This document shows, piece after piece, positions 25,411 through 38,704 of a stretch of DNA of 64,000 bases. Source of the DNA: Phoenix dactylifera (taxonomy: Eukaryota; Streptophyta; Magnoliopsida; Arecales; Arecaceae); contig NC_052392.1 of the NCBI RefSeq assembly GCF_009389715.1, positions 36,939,360-37,003,359 on the forward strand. Direction: 5' to 3'. The notes below the pieces were generated by a model. It was not told where the DNA came from. It ran no database searches and was given only the letters and a program-made list of their open reading frames with translations. Positions within the stretch are counted from its first letter, which is position 1; the number at the start of each line of letters is the position of its first letter. The translations under genes were made by a program, and so were the position numbers.

Positions 25411-27235
25411 CTCATAAAATTTTAAAATTTTAATTTTATGAAAAAGTTTTTTTTTTTTTTTTTGAAAACTTCAATTAAATACGAGAGTCCAATTTTTTTT
25501 GTTGGGCTCTGACATGATACTAGTTCGATTTGTAGACAATTAAACACCACCACCACTCGCACCGCGCAGCTCCTGTGCGCGTTGATTGGCGCATTTGGTA
25601 CCAATCCTTCACTACCACAGAAGACTGGTGCTGCGAGTGAGAAAGAACTAATGGAATTACGTTTTCCGAAATGGGAAATGAATCATTTCATATTGTAATA
25701 ATGCATCGAACAACCAAATGGGGCTCACTGGGTGTGGTGATCTGGATCTCACTCCTCCATGTCGATCACACTTAAGCCTGGTGTATTTCATTGATCACAT
25801 TGTAAAATTTGGGTAGTGATATATGATACTTTCTTTGAGAGTCCATAGGATTATCCAAAAAGGAGTTGTGGTTATAAAATTTGGTGAAGGGAAGGGGTTT
25901 GTTAGGAGATGAGAGGAATGATCATTTAAATTTCTGAAGGAAATAAGCTTTTTTTTTTTTTTGGAAAAGATGCTTTGGGCACCAGCAAAATGCACATAAA
26001 AAGTTTATGAGCTTGCAATTGCTAATGCGGCAATTTCATGAGCAATCAAAGCGCATGGGCGCTAGATAGGTGCTGGGCACAGAACGTATCCTCCTTAATA
26101 GAGATTCGGCTACGGTGATCGCATAGATCTAAGGTCCGGGATGCGCTACAAGGATAAGTCGTTGCTCCACGACATTCGTAGGTTACGAGAAGAGTGTGGT
26201 TCCTACCAGGCCACGTATGTATATAGGGAAGCAAACGGCGCCACATGCTAGATTGCCTTCTTTGCGACTCATCACTCGGGAGATATTCTCTAGACGGACT
26301 GTGTGTCACTGTTGGAGCTTTTGTGTAGTATTTTGTTTTCTGATTTTGCTAGCTGCATCCACATCTATCGTGTATGAGCCGTTGTTGTACCAAAAAAAAA
26401 GTGTTAGTCTCCCCTTGTTGCTTTAGAAAATATTTCTGCGCGCTTGAGCCATGTAGCATTACTTTTTATTTTTATTTTTTGGTATGAATTAGTTAACAAT
26501 AGTAAAAGAAATCCTACATTAATGATATAAAATAGGAGTGGATGATTAGATTAAAATTTGAAGTGAAAAAAATAATCGAACATTGATTCTATTTGTTGTT
26601 AAATGTATTTTCAGAAATTAGTATAAAATTAATGCATTCTAGAATATAATTGGCAAAATTAAACACTAGAATGGAATTATCATACCTTTTCCCATGCATT
26701 CTTTCGTTTCATGCCTAAACAATGGAATGAAAATGATGATTTTTCTTCATTAGTTTTCATTCAGATTTTGCTTTTTGTTTTTCTTGTTCAAACTATCATT
26801 TTATCCTAAACTATCTTCTAAAGTATAAACAATCAAATACTAAAACTATTTTTTAAAAATATTTATACTTTTAAGAATCTCCAATCCCTATTTTTTAATT
26901 TTTAAAAATACTTTATTTTAAACTATAGATTTGTATACTCTCTCTCCCTGCCTTGCTAGTACAGAAAGAAGAGATAAACTGAACGCGAGAAAAAAGAACA
27001 ACACATGTAGGACTTAAAGAATAAAGAGTAATAAAAATAGAGAGTGAAATAAAAGAAGGTTATTCTTTAAAAAGAATAGATGGTAGAATAGAACAGAGCG
27101 GTCATTCTTAAGCAAAATTTATAACTTTCAGCTTATTCTAGGATAAACTTATAGCTGGAATAAGCTGGATCATACCAGACTAGACCTGACCCAAGCCCAA
27201 ATTTGGGCTTATTTCATGTTCAAGCATGGCAAAAC
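24532..27235. other. PMT 3' region and intergenic stretch
   Basis: The PMT 3' UTR occupies the first 100-200 bp, and no clear AATAAA was fixed. The rest is AT-rich and non-coding. A perfect (AT)n microsatellite lies at 25354-25407 and poly(T) tracts at 25446-25463 and 25950-25963. At 26045-26400 a block of average GC ends in nine A, which could be a short retroelement tail, but no coding motif supports this. Confidence 0.55.
25354..25407. repeat. (AT)n microsatellite
   Basis: About 27 perfect AT units lie in intergenic DNA. Confidence 0.95.
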
Positions 27236-27238
27236 TAA

Positions 27239-28745
27239 GGCTCTTTTGGGAGGATTGTTGGCAGTAGAACTTTTGAAAGTAGAGCTTTCTGAAATAGATC
27301 TTGTATAAAAAACTGTTTGCTATTTGGTAACTATATTTCTAAAATGCTGTGCCATTTTAACATGTGTTTGGTAAACAAACTGAGAAAGTACTTTTGGTAC
27401 GACAAAATGACTATAAAAAATATTGCATAATATTATACAATAGAAAATAATATAATATAATATATATTAATACATAAATATATGATATAGTATAATATTA
27501 CTATAATGTAATATAATATTATTATAATATAGCAATATAATATTATATACTATATTATAATATTTTAATATAATATTAAATTATTTAACATAACATATCA
27601 ATATATTATGATATAATGTAATATAATATTATATTTATAGCATAATACAATAATAAATATATAAAATATTATAATTATTAGGGTAAAGTAATTTTTCATA
27701 ATATAACAAATTTTCTAGCTAGGTGATAAAATTGATTAAACCATTACTAAATGAACATTTTGTATACTTATTATATTTTATCATGGGTATTTTGGTTAAA
27801 AAAAGCTTTCCGACCGAGCCTAAAAGTACTTTTTTGGAAAGCTCCAAAATAGAGCTTCTCCCAAAAAATTATTTTTAGCTTTCTGAAAAAGCTAAATCAG
27901 CTTTTCGAAATTTTTACCAAATATCCCTATTTTATCTAAAAGTGCTTTTGGAGGCCAGAAAGTACATTTTAGCCCTCCAAAAGCTCTCCCAAGCCCCGTT
28001 TGGAAGAACTTTTGGCAGCAGAGCTTTTGGAAGTAGAGCTGTTGGAAGTAGAGCTTTCTGAAGTATAGCTTTTATAAAAAGCTATTTGCTATTTGGTAAC
28101 TATATTTTTAAAGTGCTGTGCCACTTTAATATATGTTTGGTAAACAAAATGGAAAAGTACTTTTGGTATGATAAAATGACCATAAAGAACATTGCATAAT
28201 ATTATACAACAGAAAATAATAAAATATAATATATATTAGTACATAAATATATGATATAGTATAATATTACTATAATATAATATAACATAACATTTTTTAT
28301 AATATAGTAATATAATATTATATACTATATTATAATATTTTAATATAATATTAAATTATTTAACATAACATATCAATGTATTATGATATAATGTAATATA
28401 ATATTATATTTATAGTATAATACAACAATAAATATATAAAATATTATAATTATTAGTGTAAAGTAATTTTTCATAATATAGCAAATTTTCTAGTTAGGTG
28501 ATAAAATTGGTTAAACAATTATTAAAGGAACATTTTGTGTAATTATTATATTTTATTTTGGGTATTTTGGTAAAAAAAAATAGCTTTCTGACTGGGCCTA
28601 CGAATACTTTTTTGGAAAGCTCCAAAATAGAATTTCTTCCAAACTTTCTGGAAAAGTTAAAACAGCATTTCGAAATTTTTACCAAGCACTCTTATTTAAT
28701 CTAAAAGTATTTTTGAAGGTTCAGAAAAGCACTCCCAAACGGGGC
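27239..28745. mobile_element. Tourist-like (PIF/Harbinger-type) MITE present as a tandem dimer
   Basis: Two copies of one about 753-bp AT-rich unit lie head to tail (27239-27992 and 27993-28745). Both contain the ordered phrases CTATTTGGTAACTATAT, TGCTGTGCCA(T/C)TTTAA, GTTTGGTAAACAAA, AAGTACTTTTGGTA and a long ATAATATAAT core. The outer ends are inverted: the left reads GGCTCTTTTGGG and the reverse of the right reads GCCCCGTTTGGG. TAA flanks both outer ends (27236-27238 and 28746-28748), the 3-bp target duplication expected for PIF/Harbinger MITEs. No transposase is encoded. At the internal junction the terminal few bases of unit 1 are missing. Confidence 0.72.
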
Positions 28746-28944
28746 TAAGCCCAGCGTGAACTTTTTTAATGGGCTTCAACTTCTAGACCCAAACAGAGAG
28801 CCCAGTCTCTAAGCCCGGCCGTGGCTATTTTCTCTATCATTAATATATAATTCACCCAAACCAGTCCAAGAGACCGGAGGGGATCGCCTCCTTTTTTTTT
28901 TTTTTTTGGCTAAGGTACTCGCTTCCTTCATCATCGAGCCATTC

Positions 28945-28966
28945 GTCCATCCATCCATCCATCCAT
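28945..28966. repeat. (CCAT)n repeat in the PRORP1 leader
   Basis: Five or so CCAT units lie 20-40 bp before the PRORP1 start codon, in the presumed 5' UTR. A poly(T) run lies just upstream at about 28892-28907. Confidence 0.8.
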
Positions 28967-28986
28967 TCTTTTAGGCGGCGAGGGCG

Positions 28987-31900
28987 ATGCCATTAGCGGC
29001 ATCTTTCCCTCCCTCTCTCTTCCGACACGCATCCTTCCGCTCCTCACTTTCTAAAACCCTTTCCTTCCTTCCCCTCCCCCTCCCTTCCCGCTATGCCCGC
29101 CGCCCCTTCTACCTCTCCTCCTCCTCTCTCAGACCATTCGTCAAACACCCCTCGCGCAGATCCTTCCGCCCCCGCCCCATGCCCCACCCCTCCCTCTCCC
29201 CTCTCTCCACCGACGCCGCCCCCGCCCTAACCCCTTCCCTTGACCCCGACCCTGACCCCACAGTCGCCGCCTCCACCAGGTCCAAGAAGAAGGCCCGCCG
29301 CGAGTCCCCCGAGGGCCTCCTCCGCCACCACCTCGACATGTGCTCCAAGCGCGGCGACCTCCCCGATGCCCTCCGCCTCTACGACGCCGCTCGCGCTGCC
29401 TCCACCCCCCTCTCCCTCCACCACTACAACGTCCTCCTCTACCTCTGCTCCTCCCCCTCCGACGCCACGGACGACACCCGTGCCCTTGGGCTGGAGCGCG
29501 GCTTCGAGATCTTCCGCCAGATGGGCGCCGACGCCGTTTCCCCCAATGAGGCCACCTTCACCAGCGTCGCCCGCCTGGCCGCCGCGAAGCAGGACCCGGA
29601 CCTCGCCTTTGACCTCGTCAAGCAGATGTCGAGCGCCGGGATTCCCCCCAGGCTGAGGTCTTACGGCCCTGCGCTCTTTGGCTTCTGCAAGAAGGGGGAG
29701 GTCGAGAAGGCCCACGAGGTGGAGGCCCACATGGCCGCGGCCGGTGTCGTGCCGGAGGAGCCCGAGCTTGCCGCGCTCCTCAGGCTCAATGTCGAGAAGG
29801 GGAGGGGGGACGACGTGTACCGGCTGCTCCACCGCATGCGAGCTATCGTGAGACGGGTATCGGAGTCCACGGCGGCGATCGCCGAGGAGTGGTTCAGTTC
29901 GGATGCGGCGGCTGAGGCTGGAGTGGAGGAGTGGGATGTGGGGAAGGTGAAGGAAGGGGTGGTGAAGGGAGGGGGTGGGTGGCATGGGCAAGGATGGTTA
30001 GGAAAAGGGCGGTGGAGTGTGGGGAGGAGCGAGATGGATGAGAATGGGGTGTGCCGGCGGTGTGGGGAGAGGCTAGTTTGCATAGATATTGATCCACAGG
30101 AGACGGAGGACTTTGTGAAGTCGTTGGCTTCCCTCGCTTGCCAAAGAGAAGTCAAGACCGACTTCATGGGTTTCCAGGTTCGTGTGGATTGTGTTGCAAG
30201 TATAGCTGATTATTTCTGCATCTTGTTTATACCGGTTCTTGTTTCTCAGTTTGAAAAGAAAGGTTGGATTTTGTGTCTGGATGGTTTCCACTGGTTTTTC
30301 ATTTCTATGCATTGAAATTCCTTTTTCTTGTAAACAAAATACCACATTTCATTGGACTTTTAGATGATCTTGACCTTGCAGTGTTAGATTGACATTTTTA
30401 CGAAAGATTGATTATGCTGCTCTATGTTGGACAAACATATATGCCTGTGTTAAAAACAGTGTCCTTTATTACATTTGAATTCAGGAAAATCCAATGCAGT
30501 CATTAACAGGATCTGATGCTTCCCTTGGATTAAAAAATCATGGACCATGAGTCCAAGAGCGAATTTAAGTCGGATGCATATTTCAACTAGCAAGCAAAGA
30601 CTTACCAATTACTAAAATTGACACGATCGCTTATCCTTTTTCTTATGGATAAGGCTTACCATCCTCATTTCTTCTGCATAAGGTTCATGATGGTAAATTG
30701 TGGACTAACAAAATGACAAGTCCAACATAAATTAAGTATTAGCTAATAAGGTGAAAGTTACTTATATTGTATGTGAAATATATACTAATTAAATTATACT
30801 GCAGATTAACATAATGACATCGTATTTACTTCCAGCAAAACCTTTGCATTATAAAACTAGTGTTATTGTTCAATATCAACTAAATACAATTGTTTGTTTT
30901 CCTTGTTTCCCTGCATTTTTCCATTTTCTAGACACCAACATGTATCCAAATATGGCACCCAAATCTATATGCGTGCTATTTGCCCTTGTGTATCCATTTT
31001 TCAGTATCCTGCCTTCCTTTCACTTAAATTAGCATGTATCATTAACAAACATATGGAATAGTAGAAAATCAAGCATGTTGCTTTTACTGCCATAGATTCA
31101 TTGCATCTTCTAGAAGTATGGACGATTTTTGCCTTTTTAGTATCTTAGAAGCTGAACTCAATTCAGGAGTGGCTCAACCGTCGTGGACCATTTGATGCTG
31201 TTATAGATGCTGCAAATGTGGGCCTTTATAAGCAACACAACTTCAGCTTTTTCCAGGTAAGGGCCTTTTGCATAAAACGTTATGATCCTTGTCATGTTCC
31301 ATTAATAAGCCCAGCAATCATGGAATGAAATCCAATTTATTTCGAGTTAAAATATGTTCACTTCTGTGGCAGCTAAATTCTGTGGTAAAAGGAATGCGTC
31401 AAATGAGTCCATCAAAAAAAATGCCCCTTATTATTTTGCATTGTCGGCGTGTGAAAGGTGGCCCTGCCGATAGTCCAAACAATAAGAAACTATTGGAGAC
31501 CTGGCAGAAGGCCGGTGCACTATATGCTACCCCTCCAGGCTCAAATGATGATTGGTGAGTTTTTTGCATAGAGCCTGCCCAATTCTGCAATGACTCAACT
31601 TTATCCATTATAAAATTTGTTAAGAAAAAATATCTTTGAACTTGTCTCTATTGAGTAAATAGTTATCCCAGTTAGAGACATAATAAAAACCATAGGTGAA
31701 ATGAATGTGAAAACAAGCAAGAAACACATGCAAAATTGTTTTCTAAAGGTTTCCCCCGTTATGTCTTCACTAATTATAGAGATTCTAACATTATGGTGCA
31801 CAAAGATTCGAATAGGAATTCTTTTGAGGCCCAGTGGAATGAATAATATAGAGGGCTGTTTTTCTTACAACACATCACTAAAAGAGGAAATCTTAAAACA

Positions 31901-34900
31901 ATTAAGGAGCTACCCTTGTGGAACTAACAAAACCTTCGTTAGTTCCTTGGAAGTAGCTCACCACTTTCTCCCTTTCCCTTCTAGATGGCCTTGGCCATCC
32001 CTCAACCCATGTGGTCTGCCCCCTCTTAGCAGCACAATTGCATCTGTAGTCTCCCTGGTTGCTCCTGTCATGGCATTGCAGCCACCAGTGCTCACATCTC
32101 GATGATCAACACGGTGCTTTTCGGGTAGTACGCCAATGCTAGGCCCTTGCTGCTGTGCAGGGTGGCGCGGCAGGCCACCATTATCTCTATTTTCTAGCTT
32201 GCTGATCAATTCCTTTGCATGCACAAAAACAAAGACTGCACGATGGTTGCCTGGCTGCACACTCCATCCATTGTCTTTGGCAAGGGAGGCGGAGCTTGAG
32301 GCGAGGAGCTTGGAGAGGGTGCAACATGTGTAAGGGCAAGGTGGTGGCGGAGTGGAGGGCGAGGGAGATGATAGTTGCAATGGTCCATGACATGGTTGAT
32401 GAGGTCGGCAAGGAGGTGATCCATGAGGGTCCGGAAGATGGTGGTTGGGTTATGACCGAGGTGGAGGAGTGATCGTTGGCGTTGACAACAAGGAGGGTGC
32501 CAAGTGTCAAGGAGCTTGGAGAAGCAGGGAGGGATAGGAGGGGTGGAGGTGGCTTCTTGAAATTGGCTAGTCGGGGAGGAGGGAATGGAAGTGGTCAACG
32601 ACAGGGAACCAGATGAAATTGAAGGAGAGGGAAGGGCCTCTTCTCAGGAACTAATGGAGGCTTGCTTAGCCTGTAGAGATAGATTTTTACCTACTTTGCG
32701 ATTTGCAATTTGGATTATGTGCCATATTATGAGGGGCCTTTCATATGACTCATTCTAGAGGGCCCTCTATATAACTTCTATTCTGAATTCCTCATACTTG
32801 ATAAATGCACTCATTTTTATCATTTTTTTATTTTTTTGGTCTGCACTTATTCCTATGAAAAGCATACCATATCTTTGCCTCTTTGTGTTCAAAATCTACT
32901 CATTACCTTTTAAGAAATCGATGATATCATTTACAGCAAACTCTCTCTCTCTCTCTCTCTTTCTCTCTGTGTCTCTGTGTGTGTGAAATTTGTGATTGTA
33001 GATTGTCTTTGTTGTGCTGAGCTCAAAAGAACAGCTAATTTTTCATTTCAATTCTTGACTTTCTCTTATCTCTGTCTTTCTAACATCAATTTATACCACT
33101 AGCATGATTTTACTAACTGCATGACATCTTTGCTTTGTTTTATAATTTGGCTTTTCATATCATTACAGGTATTGGTTGTATGCGGCTGTCAGTTGTAGGT
33201 CTTTGCTTGTTACAAATGATGAGATGAGGGACCACTTGTTTGAACTGCTAGGGACTAGTTTCTTCCCTAGATGGAAAGAGAAGCATCAGGTCTGTCTATG
33301 CTCCTTACAGCAGTTCATAACAGTGTATTTCCAATACGATAATAGCAACTTTTTAGGGTATCTATTTGATTTTATGATTCTTTTTAAATATCATTACTCT
33401 AGATTTCTTGGTTATGATTATTGCTTCCTTGTAAACCTTTCTTTTAATTTCCATCAAATTTAATGCTTTGTTCAATTTACTTTTGAACCTAATCTTCCAA
33501 GCTTTATTGTAAATTCTAGTTAGCATTTGTAGTAGAATTTGTCATCAGATGGTGCTAAATCATTTGCATATGATGCACATTAAGGACCTGCCTCCTGATA
33601 TTCTCAATCAACAATGACATGACTTGTGGACTTGGAGTAGATATGCATGTTGTTGACATTAATGTATGCAAGTGCTACGTCACACTGTTCTGGTATTGTT
33701 ACGTGCGAATTTTGCAGCTATAACTTGCATTTAAATATTTGCAGGTGCGTCTTACATTTTCCAGAAAAGGCCCCAGTTTCCACATGCCGCCTCCATATTC
33801 AATTGTCATTCAGGTGATTAATCCAAATCTGATTTCTCATCCTGCTAGCTGAAATATTAGAGTAATACAATGTTTGGCTTCAATAAGCAACGTGCTTTTG
33901 TTTTTAGTGATATCAGATGGCTAGGTGATTCCAGCCCTTTTGGGTTAGATGCAACTATGGGCCCAACCTGTGTTGCACTGGCCCAGAGTTGGCCATTCCA
34001 TGTCATGATGCATTCATATTAGATAACCAACCTGCTAGGTATGGAATCTTGATAAGTGGTCCATTTTTGCCACTTCTCTGAGTGTTTTTGTCCCATTTTT
34101 TGGTTCATGTCTCTAGTTGCACTAACTTATGCAGCCCCACAATTTGGAAATCTTGAATATATATCATGAATCTTATACCCTAAACAACCTGCTAGGCCAA
34201 GTCTGTCTCTTTATTGCAAAATGACCTCATAGTTCATACGCTCAGACCATTGCTTCCTGATATGTGGGCGATAATGGTCTGGTTTAGGTCAGATCTACCT
34301 TTCTTATGAAGAGCTAATTGATCTGATCCAAATCCAATCTAACCTGGTCAATGGTGACACTCGCTGACCTGAATCCACTGGCTCGTCAGTTAGACATCCA
34401 TGTACCTGAGTTGGCGTGGGCTTTTGGGGGAAGAAAGGAGAAGAGTGGAGGGTGGCGAGGAAATGAGAGGATGGTTCCAAATCACAGCACAACAGGACTA
34501 TGGCGTGGGCAATGGCAGTGAATCAGCAGACAGCAGCACAAGATAAGGCTTTGGCAATGGCAGTGCATCAGCAGACAGCAGCACAGGATTGGGAGTTATA
34601 AGGGTTAGGGTTTGCCTTCTAGATCAGGATCTTTTTTTTTTTTTTTTAGAAAAAAGGAATCATCCTTTTTTTAATGTGATGGTGCTCTGTGGATTAAATT
34701 AACCCAGAACTGACAAGTGGGGCAATCTCATTTGGTCTAATACGCGGCCGGTGGAACAAGCAAGCTGAATCCTCCCTGGTTTTTTCTCTCTCTTTTTGTT
34801 TTTGGTGGGGTGGGGGTGGTTGATTGTTTCATGTTAACAGGTTTGGGTATACATATATACAGGATGGGCAATTCAAAAGCAAGGATCATTTGTTGGGAAG

Positions 34901-35302
34901 GTCATTAGTAAGGAACTTGTTAACGAAGCAGCTAAATGGGCAGATCCTGCAGAGTCTTCAAGGCTGTGACTTTGTTTTGGTTTTACCTATTTTGTTTTAT
35001 TTATTGATTATTGTGAGCTTGTTACTTGTTGATGGAGAGGTAAGGACTGTTAGTTGATTTCCATGTTCATGGTCACTCTTCAAATGCCAAGATTTGCTTA
35101 AGTTTTGCTCCTCATTGGTCGTTCTTAACCGTAACTTTGATCTTGCCTCTGTTGGATGCAGGAGTCTGAAGGTGGAAGCTGGCATATACCGACAGTTTTA
35201 GGTGATGATATTGAAACACCTCGGCAGTGGGTTTGTGCAACCAGACATGCTAACACAGTTTCCTCTCTATCCCATGCATGGTTAGGCCAGATGAGGTCGT
35301 AG
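28987..35302 (+). CDS. PRORP1: Proteinaceous RNase P 1 (PRORP1), organellar tRNA 5'-end processing nuclease
   Basis: Single-protein RNase P that cuts the 5' leader from precursor tRNAs; PRORP1 acts in plastids and mitochondria. The six-exon model is 28987-30177, 31167-31256, 31373-31554, 33169-33289, 33745-33813 and 35162-35302. The phases are 0, 0, 2, 0, 0, giving 597 residues. Residues 1 to about 70 are Ser/Arg/Pro-rich without acidic residues, fitting an organelle transit peptide. About 108-300 is the PPR region (for example NVLLYLC and FEIFRQMGADAVSPNEATF). The central zinc module has C356 and C359 (GVCRRCG), and H559 and C576 complete it. The NYN metallonuclease has D411 (VIDAANVGLY), D486/D487 (GSNDDWYW) and D505 (TNDEMRD). 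These four acids keep exactly the spacing of Arabidopsis D399, D474/D475 and D493, so the enzyme should be active. Intron 3 (31555-33168) holds a (TC)n(TG)n repeat, and intron 5 (33814-35161) a short tandem repeat. Confidence 0.95.
32941..32985. repeat. (CT)n(TG)n microsatellite in PRORP1 intron 3
   Basis: About ten CT units pass into interrupted CT and TG units. It lies 180 bp before the acceptor of exon 4. Confidence 0.9.
34509..34590. repeat. Two-copy tandem repeat in PRORP1 intron 5
   Basis: Two roughly 40-bp units share GGCAATGGCAGTG followed by ATCAGCAGACAGCAGCAC. They are about 95% alike by eye. Confidence 0.8.
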
Positions 35303-36915
35303 CATCTATAATTAGCTCGAGGTGAGCGCACATTTTTGATTCGATCCATTCACACCTTCTCCATCGATCCCTTAATGAAAGGGTATTTATTCATCTTCTG
35401 TAATATTTATTGTGTGTATTGTTATATTTATTGAGTGGTAAATTCTATATGTTTAAAACTGCCATTGACTCCGAAAATAATAATACATACAGAACTAGAT
35501 TAATTAGCTGCCATCTAAATTGAATTGGTCTGCCCCCCCTTGGTTTTATTTCTCTAGGCTTAGACATATCAAGACTCTACAATGTAGTTAGGTTGGTATT
35601 CTGGCTTTTCTACTAATTATTACATCAGATTCACCTAGAAATAGGTGTGGTCTCACGCGCAGTGAGAGGCCTGTGGTACATCTTAAACAGGTTATGCAAT
35701 GCCTATGTAGATCCTGCTTGAATGTTTTGAGGTAACAATGCAAGCACATCAACTCTATTTTCTTTGTGAATATCAGAGTTAGGATGAACCATTGATCAAG
35801 TCCTGAAATGCAGTGTCCTCATCTGTTGCTTGCTCCTTGCAACTCCAATGCTGATTTAAAAACTGTGTAACAAGAAAAACTTTCGAAGTCTTTCTGCTGA
35901 TCAGACTAAGAATGAAGAGAAGATTAGAAAGCGAGTTGAACCAGTTTGGTCGTCTTGCAGAAAGTCTGTGGCATGTTATTTGCTGAACCATTTGACGGTA
36001 AATCTTTGCGGCAGTTTAACTACAATCAAATATTTTTAGGAGGATTTGATGGTTAAAGGATGCATAAGAGGCAAGTTGAGCGAGGAGGTGGGAGTCATGA
36101 CGTTTCCTATACATATCATATCATCATTTTTTTTAATGAAAGAAAAACAAAGGCTATACAGCAATTCTCACAAGTTGAAAAGATTTGGCAGCATTTCCCT
36201 TTTTTTTTTTTCAGCTTTCAAGCTATTCCTCATGCTTTTCCGCAAAGTGAATTGCAGCTTGGGGGGCTGGGGGAGGGAGGTGGTCTCGGGGGAAGGCTGG
36301 CCTTGGTGGAGGGAAAGGATAGGAGGAGGTGGATGAGGTGGCAGGATGGGGAGGAGGAGGGCGTTGGGTGACAAAGGATATACAGTTTATATTGATACAC
36401 ACGTAGAGAACATAATGTCTGCGTTGATACACACATGCAGACTGATATGCTCGCTGATATGCACCTTTTAATAGGTGGTAGTACATATGTAACATATGCG
36501 GATAATTCGAGTCTTTTTTGTAAATACATAATTTACTTATCAGAGACTAGGTATGTGAATCTAATGGACATTTATTTAGTATCTGATACGTGTAATATGC
36601 TACTTGATATGCACTTATATTTTTGGCCACACTGTCATTCTCAATGCACACTTACTCTTTACTTAAACACATGCATAACTTTTCTTGATACATAGTTATC
36701 TTTACTCTCTGATCCTCCGGCGCACACTTTTAACTAATATGGCTTGCTCACGTAGTTACAAATATATGTTCCTGATACATAACAATCATACATGGATATT
36801 TACCTTTCATCATCGATATACTGCCTTGTCTAATTCCTAAGTAGCATCTAGGTTTAGTTCCTCTGCTAAGGCCATGGATGATGCACCAATAAAGGGGAAT
36901 CCCAAAAAATCCTCC

Positions 36916-38433
36916 TCAAGACTGGATCACTAACTTCTGCATTCTAGGTATAGTTAGTCTGTCAAGGCTAAGAATGTGCACCAACAAGAACAAGTGAATA
37001 CGGAAAACTAAATGTATTGAACAACAAATATTTACTTTTTGTCTATCGGATATGAAGATCCATCCATATTCCTCCATGGGCCCAATACCTCCTAACACAC
37101 ATGTAAGAAACTAGCTCCAGTTGTTCTTCGTCTCTGCCTTGATTATAGCCCATGAAATGAGAAACATATTATCATGACCATCTTACCTTACTGCAGCTAG
37201 TAGCTGCCCCTCAAAGGATCCGTTTAAGAGGCATCCATTGAGTCAAATAATGGATCTGCAGTCTCTTACAAACCCATGCTTACATGCTGTAAGATAGTAG
37301 TGCAACCTTCTAAAAATAGGTTGGCTGGCCTCCTTTAGCCTCCTGACATCCCACAACATTGTGCTCTCAAAATTACTTTTCTTGATTATCTTGCAGTACT
37401 CCCATAAGCGGGCGTACTGTTCTTTATGGCTCCCCTGAATGATCTCCAGTGCTCATATCTTAGCTCTATTGCACTAGGTCCTAGAAACAGGAACTTTGAC
37501 ATCTCTCCTCACTTGTTTTCTGAATCTTTTGATACTCCACTTTGCATCAAATTTAATCTTCTCAACGTACCTCTCGGCAAGAAACTTAGATGTCATATTA
37601 TGATTTTCAAATTATCTTCTACACTTGTGCACTGACTAGAAGGTCTTGATCCGATAGGTCTCCCTTCTTTGTATCGTTAAAGCTGTATCCTCTACCCATG
37701 GCTTTTCTTGCATACAGTCGTGATCTAGCTTCTCTAATTCTTCTTGTACACAAGATCAAATGCCTTCCGAATCGAATAAAGCCGTAGCGCCTTCTTAAAC
37801 ATACGGGGCTACTGAACCTCATCCCAACCGCAAGCTTTATTGTCTATTTAATATCTGAAGTTTTTTTGAATTTGGGATAATCTAAATCCTGAATCACATT
37901 ATTAGAATCACTGCCACCAGCCAAACTACGAAGCTGAAAGCTATCACTACTTTTCGATTCTCTCCCTATAGATTGCTCATCTCCAAGAAAATCTCCATTT
38001 ACATTGAGCCTAGAATGCACAGTCTACACTCTCATCTCCTCCTCTATAAAATCTTTATTAATATACTCATCAAGTAAATCTCATGCTCATGGTCTGACTC
38101 CCTTAGCTCACTAAGAGATGCATAGGCTCGATAGTGTCACTGCTATCTATAGGCTCGATAGCGATAACATCTCCTCTTTTCCTCATATGTGACTGCAACT
38201 CCCTTCCCCTTATCATCAACAACCTTTCCCTTTCGAACTGCAACTGATTTTCTTCCACCAACCATTTTGATTGCTACTCTCTTAATCCTAATCTTAAACT
38301 TGGATGCAGCTGCTTTCTTGATAGTGGTTGTAGAACCTACTAACTTAGCCTCATTGCCCCCTTGAAGAGGCATCTCTCCAACAGCTTCCTCCATGGCATC
38401 AGTAGCTTCATCCATTTTGTGTTCCACAAACAC
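36916..38433 (-). pseudogene. Degraded Mutator-like (MULE) mudrA transposase
   Basis: Reading the minus strand across frames gives successive mudrA landmarks. Near 38433-38143 there is a charged, Lys-rich N-terminal part. The MuDR N-terminal motif (LYSIRKAFDLVYKK) follows at about 37770. The transposase core is at about 37590-37200: FLAERYVEKIKFDAKWSIK, then LWEYCKIIKKS, then LWDVRRLKEASQPIFRRL. Finally GGIGPMEEYGW and FISDRQK appear at about 37098-37020. Several in-frame stops (for example after the SRT of the core and within the first catalytic-Asp region) and frameshifts break it, and the C-terminal half after ISDRQK is missing. It is therefore a non-functional relic. It lies in the 2310 bp (36395-38704) that the duplicate copy lacks. 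Confidence 0.8.
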
Positions 38434-38704
38434 TTCAACAACATCCTCTCGTAGACTCCAATATTTCTAAAATATCTACGTCACACCTAAGTTTTCTCAA
38501 GCCAGTGTAGTAGAAATAACTAGCCCCGCATATCTTCAAGCTCCGTGATACTGAACCTTTCTAGGCCACAATTATCGAAGTAGCTAATGATAGTGAGGGA
38601 GATACTTGACAGATCCATCGTAGTAGATTTGCACAGTGAATCATTGTCCATCCTTGGAAGAACAAACAAGTGAAATACATGAACATAACATGAACTTATG
38701 TGAA

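Noticed and set aside
26045-26400. Possible retroelement tail ending in nine A
   Set aside because: No reverse transcriptase or RNase H motif and no target duplication; too weak to name.
29227-29991. 254-codon open frame on the minus strand
   Set aside because: It is the antisense shadow of GC-rich PRORP1 exon 1; its composition follows the codon bias of the sense gene and shows no domain.
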